A DNA stretch of 64,000 bases from Bartonella alsatica (GCF_013388295.1 NZ_CP058235.1:1595118-1659117), one strand, 5' to 3'. Numbered from the stretch's first letter, positions 20,499-30,644 are shown. Notes: generated by a model from the sequence alone, not told the origin. Numbers and translations: made by a program.

Positions 20499-21575
20499 TT
20501 AAATTTTCTCCTGACTTTTTTTGCCCATTAATCCTGTGGGCATTATCAATAAAATCAGAATTAATAAAATAAAAGCAAAAGCATCTCGATATCCAGATAA
20601 TGCGGGAAAGAATGCGATAATCATAATTTCAATGAATCCAAGTAACACCCCCCCAAACATTGCTCCTGGAATTGAGCCAATACCTCCAATAACGGCAGCG
20701 ATAAATGCTTTGAGTCCAGGAAGAACGCCCATATAAGGATGGATTTGAGGATAACGTAGTGACCACATAATACCCGCGATAGCTGCAAGTGCTGAACCTA
20801 TCCCAAATGTAAATGCAATGACTTTATTGACAGAAACACCCATCAAACGCGTCGTTTCAATATCATAAGAGATTGCACGCATAGCAAGACCAGGTTTTGT
20901 TTTATGGATAATCCATAGTAATAAAATAATGAGAATAAACGAAACAATAGGAACAATCAGAGACATGGGAGCAATTCTAATGATTTTATCCGTTCCTGCT
21001 TCTAAATACCATAAGAACGGTATTACAAGAAAATCTGGCTGTTTTACACTTTTCGGGACACCGCTAAAGAGTACAGTAGCAAGATTTTCAATAAAAAAGG
21101 AAATTCCTATCGCACCTATAAGCGCTGAAATACGCGGAGCATGGCGTAAAGGTTTATAAGCAAATTGATCAATAGTAATTCCCACAGCACTTGTAATAAA
21201 AGTTGAAAAACAGAGAGCTAAAATCCAAATCGGTGTAAACTCTTGTGGAGAAATTTTAAAATAATAAATGAACCCTAAAATAAGAATTAAAAAAGCAGCA
21301 ATCCAATAAACTGGAGGATATTTTTTGAATCCTATAAACACCGAATAATAAATGAGAACAGCGAGTAATAAAAGAAGGATAGCAGCCCAAGCAGGCATAA
21401 AGCTAATTGTGGAAAAGAAAACAAAATACGCTCCCAACATAAAGATATCGCCATGAGCAAAATTAATGAGTCTCAGTATACCATAGACCATAGTGTAACC
21501 AATAGCGATAAGTCCATAAAGAGATCCTAATGCTAGTGCATTAAAAAAATACTGGATGAACATTTCAGTGCTCAT
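20499..21575 (-). CDS. livH: Branched-chain amino acid ABC transporter permease LivH
   Basis: Permease of 358 residues. The LivH hallmarks ALGSLYGLIAIGYTMVYG, LRLINFAHGDIFMLGAY and KTKPGLAMRAISYDIETTRLMGV are present. It is longer than the roughly 300 residues of E. coli LivH because of two extra hydrophobic segments between about residues 60 and 130, seen also in other alphaproteobacteria as far as I recall. The gene lies 119 bases downstream of livK and directly before livM. Confidence 0.94.
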   Translation of the reverse strand: MSTEMFIQYFFNALALGSLYGLIAIGYTMVYGILRLINFAHGDIFMLGAYFVFFSTISFMPAWAAILLLLLAVLIYYSVFIGFKKYPPVYWIAAFLILILGFIYYFKISPQEFTPIWILALCFSTFITSAVGITIDQFAYKPLRHAPRISALIGAIGISFFIENLATVLFSGVPKSVKQPDFLVIPFLWYLEAGTDKIIRIAPMSLIVPIVSFILIILLLWIIHKTKPGLAMRAISYDIETTRLMGVSVNKVIAFTFGIGSALAAIAGIMWSLRYPQIHPYMGVLPGLKAFIAAVIGGIGSIPGAMFGGVLLGFIEIMIIAFFPALSGYRDAFAFILLILILLIMPTGLMGKKSQEKI

Positions 21576-21694
21576 CTTTCATCCTTCCACATTTGTTAGT
21601 TCACATAGGATAAAATTAAAAAACCACTAAATTTTAATTGAGATAAGAATCCTTAACTAATTCTTGTATTTTGATTAGCACAATCTCTAACTTT

Positions 21695-22828
21695 TTAAAA
21701 AGCAGGTTTGACTTCATCTAAATAGACACGTTTCCCGTTCTTTATTTCAATTATGCCAATAGGAATTTTAGGGTTATGATTTTCATCCATGGACATATCA
21801 CCAAAAGGGGTTTGAAAATCTTTTAATTGGCTAAGTGCAATAGTGATTTTTTCACGATCAGCACTATCAGCATTTTCAATAGCTTTCATAAACATCATAT
21901 AACTCGTATATCCCAAAACAGAATTGATATTTGGTTCTTTATCTGGATAGGCTGCTTTCCATTCATTAGTGAATTCTTTTGCAGCTTCTGACATATTCGG
22001 CATATTTTCACTGTAGGGAAGTGTTGTATGTAAGAAGCCTTCTGCGGCTTTTCCTGCAATTGCAATGGTCTCTGGATTATCCATGGCATCTCCACCCATA
22101 ATTTTAAACTTTGCACCTAACTCACGTGCTTGTTTCATAATGATGGCACCTTCAGAAAAGTAAGATGGAATAAATAAGATATCAGGTTTTTGCGCTATAA
22201 TCTGTGTAAGAACAGCAGAAAAATCCTGATCTCCAGAATTATAGTTTAAATTTAAGATAACTTCACCACCTAATTTTTTGAAAGCACGCGTAAAATAACT
22301 TGCAAGACCAATTGCATAATCGTTTGATATATCTTTAAGGATAGCTGCTTTTTTTGCGTGTAAAGTTTGACTTACATAGGTTGCAATCCCTATACCTTGA
22401 TAGGAATCAATGAAGCAAGTACGAAAATAATACTTTTTACCCTGTGTAACAAGCGGATTTGTTGAAGACGTAGCAATGCTTGGAGTCTTTGCTTTTTCAG
22501 ATATTTCTCCACCAGCCAACGAGAGTGAAGAGCCATAACTACCGATGATTCCATTAACTTTTTCACTTGCAGTTAAACGCATAACAGCATTAGCAGCTTC
22601 TACCTTATCAGATTTATTATCAATAATAATAAGTTCCACTTTGCGCCCCAATATTTCTGGGACTTTTTTATGTGCCAATTCTATGCCTCTAATTTCAAGT
22701 TGGCCTCCAAATGCATTTTGACCACTTAACGGAAGATAAACACCAATTTTGATAGGTTCATTCGCATAGACATTTACTACAAGTGCTATGACAGCTGTGA
22801 GTATAATAAGAACTCTCTTCAATTGCAT
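21695..22828 (-). CDS. livK: Branched-chain amino acid ABC transporter substrate-binding protein
   Basis: Periplasmic binding protein of 377 residues. A signal peptide is clear (MQLKRVLIILTAVIALVVNVYA, cleavage near residue 22), followed by the Leu/Ile/Val-binding fold: IKIGVYLPLSGQNAFGGQ, IIDNKSDKVEAANAVMRL, GIIGSYGSSLSLAGGEI, PSIATSSTNP and AAILKDISNDYAIG. Ligand identity is inferred from family; the class includes amino acid and amide binders. It is the first gene of the livKHMGF operon, with its promoter expected in 22829-23146. Confidence 0.93.
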   Translation of the reverse strand: MQLKRVLIILTAVIALVVNVYANEPIKIGVYLPLSGQNAFGGQLEIRGIELAHKKVPEILGRKVELIIIDNKSDKVEAANAVMRLTASEKVNGIIGSYGSSLSLAGGEISEKAKTPSIATSSTNPLVTQGKKYYFRTCFIDSYQGIGIATYVSQTLHAKKAAILKDISNDYAIGLASYFTRAFKKLGGEVILNLNYNSGDQDFSAVLTQIIAQKPDILFIPSYFSEGAIIMKQARELGAKFKIMGGDAMDNPETIAIAGKAAEGFLHTTLPYSENMPNMSEAAKEFTNEWKAAYPDKEPNINSVLGYTSYMMFMKAIENADSADREKITIALSQLKDFQTPFGDMSMDENHNPKIPIGIIEIKNGKRVYLDEVKPAF

Positions 22829-23146
22829 TGCGCACTTTCCTTAATTTAGTTGCGATCTCTGCACCTTATCTTGAACTTCTTTATCATGCAAGTTATGCAT
22901 TAGTGAAAATATTATTGTATGAAGAATCTTTTATATTTTTTCGGTACTTTCGGTACTTATTGTACGGTTATATAGAGCATACGATCAAACATTTTTGTAA
23001 ATATTCGTGTTGTTACTAAAACAAGGAGTTACGACAATATGGGGAAATCTTAATCTTGGGGCTTGCGTGTTGGTGCAAGAGCAATGTTTACTTAAGCATA
23101 GAGAATCAATGTCGTACAATTTAGAGCTACAGGGTCACATTTTATT
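22829..23146. other. Divergent intergenic region livK / cold-shock gene
   Basis: Promoters of livK (leftward) and the cold-shock gene (rightward) must lie here. I see no tRNA or supported coding frame; a 63-codon frame at 22828-23019 begins inside the livK start and has no protein-like character. A direct repeat of TTTCGGTAC occurs at about 22938-22956. Confidence 0.5.
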
Positions 23147-23722
23147 ATGACGAGTAAGGATATATTAAAGGATTGTTCCCTATCTGAGGATAGTGTAGGT
23201 ACTTGTGGTGAGATTATTGAAATTAGTGGTGTCATTAAATGGTTTGATGGCAGTAAGGGATATGGATTTATTGTACCTGATATGCCTAATTTCCCTGATA
23301 TATTATTGCATGTCACGGTGATGCGTAGGGATGGTTTTCAAACAGCTTTGGAGGGTGCTAAAGTTATCTGTGCTGTGGAAAAAACTGAACGCGGGTTAAA
23401 GTGCGTTCAGGTGAAATCTATAGACTGTTCTTCAGCGATTCATCCATCAGAAATTCCAGCACGTACACATGTTGTTGTTGCTCCAGAAAGTGGTTTAGAG
23501 CGTGCAATTGTCAAATGGTTTAATCGCGATAAGGGATTCGGTTTTCTTAGCCGCGGGCAGGGAACAGAAGATATTTTTATTCATATGGAAACATTGCGTC
23601 GTTTTGGTTTAGCAGAGCTTCGTTCTGGTCAAGTTGTTCTTGTCCGTTTTGGAAAAGGCGAGAAAGGTTTGATGACAGCAGAAATTTATCCGGATATAGG
23701 AATTCCTTTTACTACGCATTGA
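23147..23722 (+). CDS. Cold-shock protein with two cold-shock domains
   Basis: A 191-residue protein with tandem cold-shock (OB-fold) domains. The first at about 27-92 has GVIKWFDGSKGYGFIVPD, the second at about 118-185 has AIVKWFNRDKGFGFLSRG and EDIFIHMETLRRFGL. RNP1 (KGYGFI, KGFGFL) is present in both; RNP2 is LLHVTV in the first and IFIHME in the second. Two-domain proteins of this size are common in rhizobia and likely act as RNA chaperones. The ATG at 23147 lacks a strong ribosome site. A 12-G tract follows 46 bases after the stop. Confidence 0.92.
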   Translation: MTSKDILKDCSLSEDSVGTCGEIIEISGVIKWFDGSKGYGFIVPDMPNFPDILLHVTVMRRDGFQTALEGAKVICAVEKTERGLKCVQVKSIDCSSAIHPSEIPARTHVVVAPESGLERAIVKWFNRDKGFGFLSRGQGTEDIFIHMETLRRFGLAELRSGQVVLVRFGKGEKGLMTAEIYPDIGIPFTTH

Positions 23723-23768
23723 ATTGCACTTTTAAAGTTACATATCTTCTTTATTTTTTAAGAGAAGA

Positions 23769-23780
23769 GGGGGGGGGGGG
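23769..23780 (+). repeat. Homopolymer tract of 12 G
   Basis: Uninterrupted run of 12 G in an AT-rich spacer, 46 bases after the cold-shock gene stop and 199 bases before the DUF192 gene start. Such tracts slip during replication and sequencing; no coding frame crosses it. Confidence 0.9.
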
Positions 23781-23979
23781 CAAGCGTAAGCAGAATTAGC
23801 TATTGGACCAACAAGTTCAAGAAGAAATCTATCTGTAAAGCCGTAAATCAGATGAAACAGATTGCAAATATTGCATTAAGGCCAATAAGAAGATAATTCT
23901 CTTAAGTTTTTACTTTTTAAATTCTGATACTTTTATTTTATTCAACAAAGTTGAAGCGTTTTCTATAGTGGAGATAAAA

Positions 23980-24504
23980 ATGTTAAAGCCTTTTAGAAAA
24001 GGGCGTAGTGTTGTATTGACGCTGGTTTTTATGTTAGAAGTAAATATAGCTGTAGCAAGGAAGCCCGTAGAGTTCCCTATTCATCCCGTCCCTTTAAAAA
24101 TACAGACAAAGCAGGGTATGATCTCTTACAGAGTAGAGATTGCTTTTACGCAGTCTCAGGCAGCTGCTGGTTTAATGTATCGCACTGATTTTCCACGTGA
24201 TCGCGCAATGCTTTTTAGACAGCAGGAAAGTAAGCAGCTAAAGGAAAAGGATACGCAGGAATTTTTTATGTGGATGGCAAATACACCTTTACCCTTAGAT
24301 ATGATTTTCTTGAATGCTGAGGGAATTATAGTATCAATTGTCGAAAAAACGTCCCCATTTTCCACGGATACTATTTCATCGGGAGTACCTGCAACTTTTG
24401 CTCTTGAGGTTAATGCTGGTGAGATTTCTGAAAAACAAATAGAAAAGGGACAGAGAGTTTTTCATCCCGCTATTTGTGGAAAATGTGAAGGTGATGCAAA
24501 ATGA
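23980..24504 (+). CDS. DUF192 family exported protein
   Basis: A 174-residue protein with an N-terminal signal-like hydrophobic stretch (VVLTLVFMLEVNIAVA) and a DUF192 domain from about residue 40: VEIAFTQSQAAAGLMYRTDF, FFMWMANTPLPLDMIFLNAEG, IVSIVEKTSPFSTDTI, ALEVNAGEIS. Function is unknown; export to the periplasm is inferred. The start ATG 23980 is preceded by GTGGAG; an upstream GTG at 23968 overlaps that site. The stop overlaps the hydrolase start (ATGA, 24501-24504), so the two are coupled. In rhizobia the order cold-shock protein - DUF192 is often kept. Confidence 0.88.
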   Translation: MLKPFRKGRSVVLTLVFMLEVNIAVARKPVEFPIHPVPLKIQTKQGMISYRVEIAFTQSQAAAGLMYRTDFPRDRAMLFRQQESKQLKEKDTQEFFMWMANTPLPLDMIFLNAEGIIVSIVEKTSPFSTDTISSGVPATFALEVNAGEISEKQIEKGQRVFHPAICGKCEGDAK

Positions 24505-25286
24505 CAGCAGAAGATATTCGTTTTTTTGAATATGATGGTTTGCGATTTGCTTATCGAGAAGAAGGACAGGGGGCGCCTATTTTGTTGATTCATGGTTTTG
24601 GGTCTTCTGCACGTGTGAATTGGTATGCAACTGGTTGGTTTCGCACCCTTACTGAAGCAGGATATCGTGTTATTGCTCTTGATAATCGCGGACACGGAGA
24701 TTCAACTAAAAGTTATGATCCTTGCTTTTATACACCTCAAGCTATGGCTAGCGATGCGGTTAGATTGTTGCAACATTTGGAATTATCTAGAGCACATGTT
24801 ATGGGATATTCTATGGGAGCTCGAATTAGCGCATTTATGGCTCTTTTGTATCCGACATATGTACACAGCGTCATTTTTGGTGGCTTAGGTATTGGTATGG
24901 TGACGGGAGCAGGGGATTGGGAACCTGTTGCTGAGGCTCTTTTAGCAGAAGATATTTCTACTATTACCAATCCGCGTGGTATGATGTTTCGGAAATTTGC
25001 AGATCAAACTAAAAGCGATAGGCGTGCTCTGGCTGCTTGTGTGGTAACATCAAAACAAGACTTAACAGCATCTGAGGTTTACAAAATAAAACAACCTGCG
25101 CTTGTTGCTGTTGGTTCATTAGATGAAATTAGCGGTGAAGCAGAACCGTTAGCAGCTTTATTGCCCTTTGGCGAAGCATTATCAATTCCTGGGCGAGACC
25201 ATATGCTTGCTGTAGGAGATAAGGTTTATAAAAAAGGCGTTATCGATTTTCTTTCTCGTTATCCTATTGTTGGAAACTATTCATAA
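24501..25286 (+). CDS. Alpha/beta hydrolase
   Basis: A 261-residue hydrolase with intact catalytic features: oxyanion loop ILLIHGFGSS, nucleophile Ser in VMGYSMGARIS, acid in AVGSLDEISG and His in PGRDHMLAVGD. The ALDNRGHGDSTK loop places it with esterase/epoxide hydrolase-like enzymes. Substrate unknown. It overlaps the DUF192 gene by four bases. Confidence 0.9.
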   Translation: MTAEDIRFFEYDGLRFAYREEGQGAPILLIHGFGSSARVNWYATGWFRTLTEAGYRVIALDNRGHGDSTKSYDPCFYTPQAMASDAVRLLQHLELSRAHVMGYSMGARISAFMALLYPTYVHSVIFGGLGIGMVTGAGDWEPVAEALLAEDISTITNPRGMMFRKFADQTKSDRRALAACVVTSKQDLTASEVYKIKQPALVAVGSLDEISGEAEPLAALLPFGEALSIPGRDHMLAVGDKVYKKGVIDFLSRYPIVGNYS

Positions 25287-25897
25287 ATTTTAAAATTCAC
25301 AGAAATATCCAATGTTTTTTATCTTGGATAAAATGAAAAGCTTATTCAGAGGTTTGGCTATTATGGTGTGAATTTTTATGAAAAGATATGAAAAATAACA
25401 ATAAAGTTTATTAGCGTAGCTTACGTTTTGTATATGGGTGAACTTTCCTTTTATAGGTTAACCGAGTATACTTTAGAGATAGTTAGAGAGGATTATTTAA
25501 AAATTATTGGCAATAGAATTGTTCAATAAACAAAGTAGTTTTACAAGAGAAGAATGCTTTTGTTTTATAAAACCATATTTTTAATAGACAAAAAATATAA
25601 GTGATTTGTCAATATTTTATCAGAATATGCTTGTATATGCGATGTTGAAATTGGGGATAAGATGAAAATTATTTAGAACTTACATTTTTCTAACTATTTT
25701 TTTACTTTTGAATCTATACGATTATATTTAGTAATGGTAGACCATTTTTATAAAGGTACTTTAATAAATGTGTTAAGATAGTGTTATTTTGTGTATAGGT
25801 AATATAAGTAAAAATTGAAATTAAAATTTACTATATCTTAGGACTGCCTTATTTACCCTCCAGGATTTAAATTAAGAGTCTCAAAAGACAGGAGAGC
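25287..25897. other. 611-base spacer with a hairpin
   Basis: No coding frame or RNA gene recognised. A 7-bp hairpin TATCCAA / TTGGATA (25306-25312 with 25324-25330) lies just after the hydrolase stop but has no following T-run, so it is at best a weak terminator. The right end (AGGAGAGC, from 25890) is the ribosome site of the DUF3126 gene. Confidence 0.5.
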
Positions 25898-26113
25898 ATG
25901 GTGAATGCTGATGAAATAAGAAAACTTGATAGTTATTTTAAAAACATATTCCAAAATTCAGCATTGCAAGTAAGAGCACGGCCTAAAAAGGATGATTCTT
26001 GTGAGCTTTATATCGGGAATGAGTTTTTAGGTATTATTTATCGAGATGAAGATGAGGACGAACTATCCTACAATTTCTCAATGGCTATATTAGATATTGA
26101 TTTAGGAAACTAA
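25898..26113 (+). CDS. DUF3126 family protein
   Basis: A 71-residue acidic protein (VRARPKKDDSCELYIGNEFLG, YRDEDEDELSYNFSMAILDIDL) matching the alphaproteobacterial DUF3126 family of unknown function. The ATG at 25898 has a good AGGAGAG ribosome site. It is convergent with radC, with a 47-base gap. In rhizobia members of this family often lie near cysE, which is not seen here. Confidence 0.85.
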   Translation: MVNADEIRKLDSYFKNIFQNSALQVRARPKKDDSCELYIGNEFLGIIYRDEDEDELSYNFSMAILDIDLGN

Positions 26114-26160
26114 TTCGTTGTGAATAGTTGGATAAAATATTTTTGCAATTGAATTAAGTT

Positions 26161-26955
26161 TCATATGAGTTTTAATGCCTTAAAGCTCGTATGATCATTT
26201 CGTGCAATAATAAGGTGGTCATGAATAGTAATACCTAACGCATTTGCTGCATCTTTTAATATATGTGTCATTGTTATATCTGCTTTAGAAGGTTTTGCAT
26301 CACCAGAAGGATGATTGTGTACTAAGATGAGTCCTGCTGCGGATAATTCTAAAGCTCGAGAAATGACTTCACGCGGATAGACAGGAGTGTGATCAATGGT
26401 TCCAGTTTGTTGCACTTCATCAGCGAGTAAACCATTTTTTTTATCAAGAAATAAGATACGAAATTGTTCACGTGTTTCATGAGCCATAACGGCTTTACAA
26501 TAAGCTAATACTTTATCCCATGAAGAAAAAATATCACGTTTAAACAATTCTGCACGAGCAAGACGTCCAGCAACATCTGAAATAATTTTTAAGTCAATTG
26601 CAGTTGCCGGACCGCATCCTTGAATCTCTTGAAGTCGGTGAATATCAGCACCCAATACTTCTGCTAGGGAGCCAAAACGCGCTATCAAGTTTTTGGCTAT
26701 TGGTTTTGTATTCGCTCGAGGGATAGTGCGAAAAAGTAATAATTCAAGGTATTCATAATCTTCAATTGCATTTCCTTTTGACTTTAAATAGCGTTTACGG
26801 AGACGTTCACGATGTCCTTGGTAATGCTTATGTGTTTGTGAATTTTTCTGAAGCTTTTCACTTTTTATTTCCGGTATTGGACTAAGTGAGAGATTTGGTG
26901 TCAATGCAAAGTGATTACTTTGGATATCTCCCTTTTTATTTATTTTTTTAGCCAT
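26161..26955 (-). CDS. radC: RadC family protein (JAMM/MPN domain)
   Basis: A 264-residue protein. A helix-hairpin-helix ([16 protein letters not shown], about 115-130) precedes the JAMM metal-binding motif [15 protein letters not shown] near residue 215, as in RadC/YicR. A role in DNA repair is no longer well supported for the family; the domain resembles metal-dependent deubiquitinase folds. The N-terminal about 45 residues are low-complexity and poorly conserved. It follows map by 17 bases in a sfsA-map-radC operon. Confidence 0.93.
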   Translation of the reverse strand: MAKKINKKGDIQSNHFALTPNLSLSPIPEIKSEKLQKNSQTHKHYQGHRERLRKRYLKSKGNAIEDYEYLELLLFRTIPRANTKPIAKNLIARFGSLAEVLGADIHRLQEIQGCGPATAIDLKIISDVAGRLARAELFKRDIFSSWDKVLAYCKAVMAHETREQFRILFLDKKNGLLADEVQQTGTIDHTPVYPREVISRALELSAAGLILVHNHPSGDAKPSKADITMTHILKDAANALGITIHDHLIIARNDHTSFKALKLI

Positions 26956-26972
26956 AGCATTTCTACATTTAT

Positions 26973-27803
26973 TTAAGCATTTAAGCTTGAAATATAAAAA
27001 ATATTTTTAGGAGATTGTGTAAAAATTTCGCATCCTTCATTTGTTACGCCAATTGTATGTTCATACTGTGCGGTAAGAGATCGATCACGTGTAACGGCAG
27101 TCCAACCGTCAGATAAAATTTTAACCTGTGGTTTCCCAAGGTTGATCATCGGCTCAATTGTAAATATCATACCTTGTTTTAGTTCTATTCCTTCCCCAGG
27201 ATTTCCATAATGAAGTATATTGGGTGCATCATGAAAAAGCTGTCCGATTCCATGTCCGCAAAAATCTCTTACAATTGAACATCGTTCAGATTCTGCATAA
27301 TTTTGAATGGCTGCACCAATATCACCCGTAGTTGCACCCGGTTTGACTACAGAAATTCCTCTCATAAGACTTTCATATGTTATTCTTAGAAGACGTTCTG
27401 CAGCACGTCTGATTTTTCCAACAGGGTACATGCGGCTTGAATCTCCGTGCCAACCATCGTGAATAAAGGTCACATCAATATTAACAATATCACCTTCTTG
27501 CAAGGGTCTGCTATTGGGGATTCCATGGCAAACAACATGATTGATGGATGTACAGCATGAATGACTGTATCCATGGTAATTCAGGTCAGCAGGAAGAGCA
27601 CCTTGTTTAGCACCAAAAATAAATACAAAATCATCAATTTCTTGCGTAGTTACACCAGGCTTAATAATATCCGTAAGTGCATCAAGACATTCCGCAGCAA
27701 TGCGACCGACTTTACGCATTTTAGCAAAAGCATCTTCGTCAAAAATACGGATCTGTCCGTTAAATTTTAAGGGTATTTTATTATATTCAATATAATCAGT
27801 CAT
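26973..27803 (-). CDS. map: Type I methionine aminopeptidase
   Basis: Removes the N-terminal Met from nascent proteins. The five metal ligands are visible: [16 protein letters not shown] (two Asp), [15 protein letters not shown] (His), [10 protein letters not shown] (Glu) and [13 protein letters not shown] (Glu). At 276 residues it has the short bacterial type I form, without an SH3-like N-terminal extension. The start is ATG 27803, 8 bases after the sfsA stop. Confidence 0.97.
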   Translation of the reverse strand: MTDYIEYNKIPLKFNGQIRIFDEDAFAKMRKVGRIAAECLDALTDIIKPGVTTQEIDDFVFIFGAKQGALPADLNYHGYSHSCCTSINHVVCHGIPNSRPLQEGDIVNIDVTFIHDGWHGDSSRMYPVGKIRRAAERLLRITYESLMRGISVVKPGATTGDIGAAIQNYAESERCSIVRDFCGHGIGQLFHDAPNILHYGNPGEGIELKQGMIFTIEPMINLGKPQVKILSDGWTAVTRDRSLTAQYEHTIGVTNEGCEIFTQSPKNIFYISSLNA

Positions 27804-27811
27804 TGCTTTTT

Positions 27812-28513
27812 CTATATTTCTATTTTCACTCTATGAATCGGAAAAATGCCTTCTGCACTTACGTGACATTTTATAGCGTAAAATTCTACTCCTGATTTTA
27901 ATGCTAAATCAAATGTACGTCTATAGATTGGATCAAGGTCATCGCAGATTGTAAAAGCTGAACAATCCTCTCGTTGAATTATATAAAGCATAGCGGCTCG
28001 TTTTCCTTGTTGCACAACTTTTATGAGCTCTTCAAGATGACGTGTGCCACGTTTTGTTACAGTATCAGGAAACTCTGCTAACCCTTTTTGGCGCATAAAA
28101 TGGACATTTTTGACTTCTAGATAACAGTCAGGAACGATGCCATCACACAGAAGAAAGTCGATCCGTGATTGTGTTCCATAACGTTGTTCTTTCAAAGTGG
28201 TTTTGTATTTACTTAATTCGGGTAATAATCCATTTTGAATTGCTTCTAATGCAAGTCTGTTTGGTAAAGCCGTGTTGATGCCAACTAAAGTATTATTTAC
28301 TTCAATAATTTCTAATCGATATGCGTATTTTCGTTTGGAGTTGTTATTATATGAAAGCCAAATATTGGTGTTTGGAGTTATTAATCCAAGCATCGATCCT
28401 GTATTAGGGACTGACACGGTAAACATGTGTTGGTTATCCCATTTAACGTCAGCAAGAAAACGTTTATAACGACGGATAAGCTTTGCAGGAAAAAGTTTTG
28501 GAATAAAGAGCAT
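27812..28513 (-). CDS. sfsA: SfsA sugar fermentation stimulation protein homologue
   Basis: A 233-residue SfsA: N-terminal OB-like part (FLADVKWDNQHMFTVSVPNTG), then a PD-(D/E)xK-like nuclease core with RIDFLLCDG and DCYLEVKNVHF, and the C-terminal VEFYAIKCHVSAEGI. Family members bind DNA; the name comes from E. coli sugar metabolism phenotypes and the real function is unclear. It is first in the operon with map and radC. Confidence 0.94.
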   Translation of the reverse strand: MLFIPKLFPAKLIRRYKRFLADVKWDNQHMFTVSVPNTGSMLGLITPNTNIWLSYNNNSKRKYAYRLEIIEVNNTLVGINTALPNRLALEAIQNGLLPELSKYKTTLKEQRYGTQSRIDFLLCDGIVPDCYLEVKNVHFMRQKGLAEFPDTVTKRGTRHLEELIKVVQQGKRAAMLYIIQREDCSAFTICDDLDPIYRRTFDLALKSGVEFYAIKCHVSAEGIFPIHRVKIEI

Positions 28514-28819
28514 ATTCCTCTCTTAAAACGCATAGTTTTATAATTCAACTCAGATTGTGTTTTGTAAAATATTATATGTTAAATAATCCATGGTTAACAT
28601 TAAAGTGATCTACATAGTCGCTCTAAGATTTAAAAACTAAATTTTGTTTTTGCTTTCATAATTTATTGTTAATATTTTTCATCATGAATTTTGAATGAGA
28701 ATATAATATTGACTATAATTTGTTATTAAAAAGGTTATTTCTTGGAATATTCTCTTTAAAAGATTGCGTTTAAAAAAAAACAACGATAGGAGCATAATAT
28801 ATAGAATTAGGTAGAATTA
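28514..28819. other. Divergent intergenic region sfsA / trmJ
   Basis: About 300 bases of AT-rich DNA with no coding frame or RNA gene seen. Promoters of both divergent genes should lie here. A GATAGGAGC stretch at 28785-28793 is too far from the trmJ ATG (28820) to be its ribosome site. Confidence 0.5.
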
Positions 28820-29656
28820 ATGGCCGGAACCAATAAGAATCGTAAAAATTTAACAGATGGTCCAATTATTATTTTAGTCGAACCGCAGTTGCCTGAGAAT
28901 ATTGGTATGGTAGCAAGAGCTATGGCGAATTTTGGGCTTTCTAAGCTTCGGTTAGTCAAACCTCGAGAAATATTTCCAAATGAAAAAGCCAGGGCTGCAG
29001 CAAGCAAAGCAGATCATGTCATTAATGAGGCAATAGTTTTTGATACATTACGTGATGCGATTGCGGATTTGCATTATATTTTTGCTACAACGGCACGTGA
29101 AAGATGTGGTTTTAAGACCGTCAAAAGTGCTGTTGAAGCAGCGAGTATGCTACGTCAGCGTGAGAGGATTGGGCATCAAACGGGTATTTTATTTGGAAGA
29201 GAAAGGTGTGGATTAGAAAATGATGAAATCAGTCTTGTTGATGAAATCATCACTTTTCCAGTTAATCCTGCTTTTGCATCACTCAATATTGCGCAAGCGG
29301 TTTTGCTTATATCTTACGAATGGATGAAATCAGGTTTAGAAAATGTGAGCGATACGGCTTTTCGTACTGTAGAGATGGAGCCGGCAAATAAAGCAACGTT
29401 TCATGGTTTTTTATCTCAATTAGAAGAAGCTTTGGATATTCGTGGATATTTTAGGCCCCGAGAACGCAAAGAAGTGATGCTTGCAAATCTACGTTCTGTT
29501 TTTACACGTGCTAATTTTAGTGAATCTGAGGTTCACTTGCTACGAGGGATTGTCTCTTCATTGGATCATTTTTCTCCTCAATTACCGCGGGGAAGCGGTG
29601 CACCCGTAGATCGTGAACGTAAAAAATTAAAAACAAGTGTGAAATCCAATGAATAA
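28820..29656 (+). CDS. trmJ: tRNA/rRNA 2'-O-methyltransferase, TrmJ-like (SpoU family)
   Basis: SPOUT-fold SAM-dependent methyltransferase, 278 residues. The three motifs are present: LVEPQLPENIGMVARAMANF, GILFGRERCGLENDEI and FPVNPAFASLNIAQAVLLIS. The closest known function is TrmJ, which methylates the ribose of position 32 in tRNA. A C-terminal extension of about 110 residues carries a helical domain (FHGFLSQLEEALDIRGYFRP). The end overlaps murI by 8 bases. The family is sure, the exact tRNA target is inferred. Confidence 0.9.
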   Translation: MAGTNKNRKNLTDGPIIILVEPQLPENIGMVARAMANFGLSKLRLVKPREIFPNEKARAAASKADHVINEAIVFDTLRDAIADLHYIFATTARERCGFKTVKSAVEAASMLRQRERIGHQTGILFGRERCGLENDEISLVDEIITFPVNPAFASLNIAQAVLLISYEWMKSGLENVSDTAFRTVEMEPANKATFHGFLSQLEEALDIRGYFRPRERKEVMLANLRSVFTRANFSESEVHLLRGIVSSLDHFSPQLPRGSGAPVDRERKKLKTSVKSNE

Positions 29657-30470
29657 ACGGCCTGTTCTTTTTTTTGATAGTGGCATTGGTGGTTTAACAG
29701 TATTGAGGGAAGTGCGCGTTCTTGTTCCTGAAATGCAATTTATTTATGTTGCTGATGATGCGGGATTTCCTTATGGGAATTGGAAAGAAAATGTTCTGAA
29801 AAAAAGAATTTTAAAGATTTTCACAAATCTTTTAACACTCTATAATCCCGCCTTATGTGTAATTGCTTGCAATACGGTTTCTACACTAATGATGACTGAT
29901 TTACGAGAGAAATTTCCTCATATTCTTTTTGTAGGAACAGTTCCCGCAATTAAATCAGCAGCTGAACAAACAAAATCTGGTTTTATTTCAGTATTAGCCA
30001 CTCCTGGAACAGTGAAGCGTGCTTATACTTATGAATTAATCAATACTTTTGCTGCTCAATGTCATGTTCAGCTAGTTGGAAGTGAAAAACTTGCTGGATT
30101 TGCTGAAGATTATTTACGTGGAAAGCCTATAGATTTGGAAGAATTACGTCACGAAATACTTCCGTGCTTTGTTGAGAAAAATGGCAAATATACTGATATT
30201 ATTGTTTTAGCTTGTACACATTACCCTTTTTTGATGAAATTTTTTCGTAAACAAGCTTTATGGCCAGTTGAATGGATTAATCCAGCAAAAGCTGTAGCCA
30301 AACACACAAGAACATTATTACCGAAAAGAGAGAATCGCCAAAACATAAAGAAGCATAAAGATTTTGCTTTATTTACATCGCAAAATGTAACCCCTTCAAC
30401 AGAGCGTTTATTAAAAGGATTTAGCTTAAATATTGTGAAAGGAGTTGACTTTGCAGTGCAAGATCAATAA
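29649..30470 (+). CDS. murI: Glutamate racemase
   Basis: Makes D-glutamate for peptidoglycan. Both catalytic Cys are present: CVIACNTVST and VLACTHYPFL. The N-terminal PVLFFDSGIGGLTVLREV and DDAGFPYGNW are family blocks. At 273 residues it has normal length. It overlaps trmJ by 8 bases and is followed by rpsD after 174 bases. Confidence 0.95.
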   Translation: MNKRPVLFFDSGIGGLTVLREVRVLVPEMQFIYVADDAGFPYGNWKENVLKKRILKIFTNLLTLYNPALCVIACNTVSTLMMTDLREKFPHILFVGTVPAIKSAAEQTKSGFISVLATPGTVKRAYTYELINTFAAQCHVQLVGSEKLAGFAEDYLRGKPIDLEELRHEILPCFVEKNGKYTDIIVLACTHYPFLMKFFRKQALWPVEWINPAKAVAKHTRTLLPKRENRQNIKKHKDFALFTSQNVTPSTERLLKGFSLNIVKGVDFAVQDQ

Positions 30471-30644
30471 AATCCTCTCCAGCTTTCTCTTTCGAGAAAA
30501 TGGCATTAATTGACGTGTCCCGTGGATAATTTTGCATGTTATATGTTAAAGAGTCCTGTCAGTCTTTTGATTTGAAGGCAAAGGAGGGCGCGTTTCCTTG
30601 AGATCTTACTGTAGGATCTTATTTCTGTTTTTAAAGGAAATGCG

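Noticed and set aside
22828..23019. 63-codon frame on the plus strand
   Set aside because: Begins inside the start of livK, composition unlike protein, no ribosome site.
29642..29660. Possible frameshift between trmJ and murI
   Set aside because: The 8-base overlap is normal coupling; both proteins are complete.
30510..30545. Promoter TTGACG upstream of rpsD
   Set aside because: No -10 element at 16-18 bases; the TTATAT nearby is 23 bases away.
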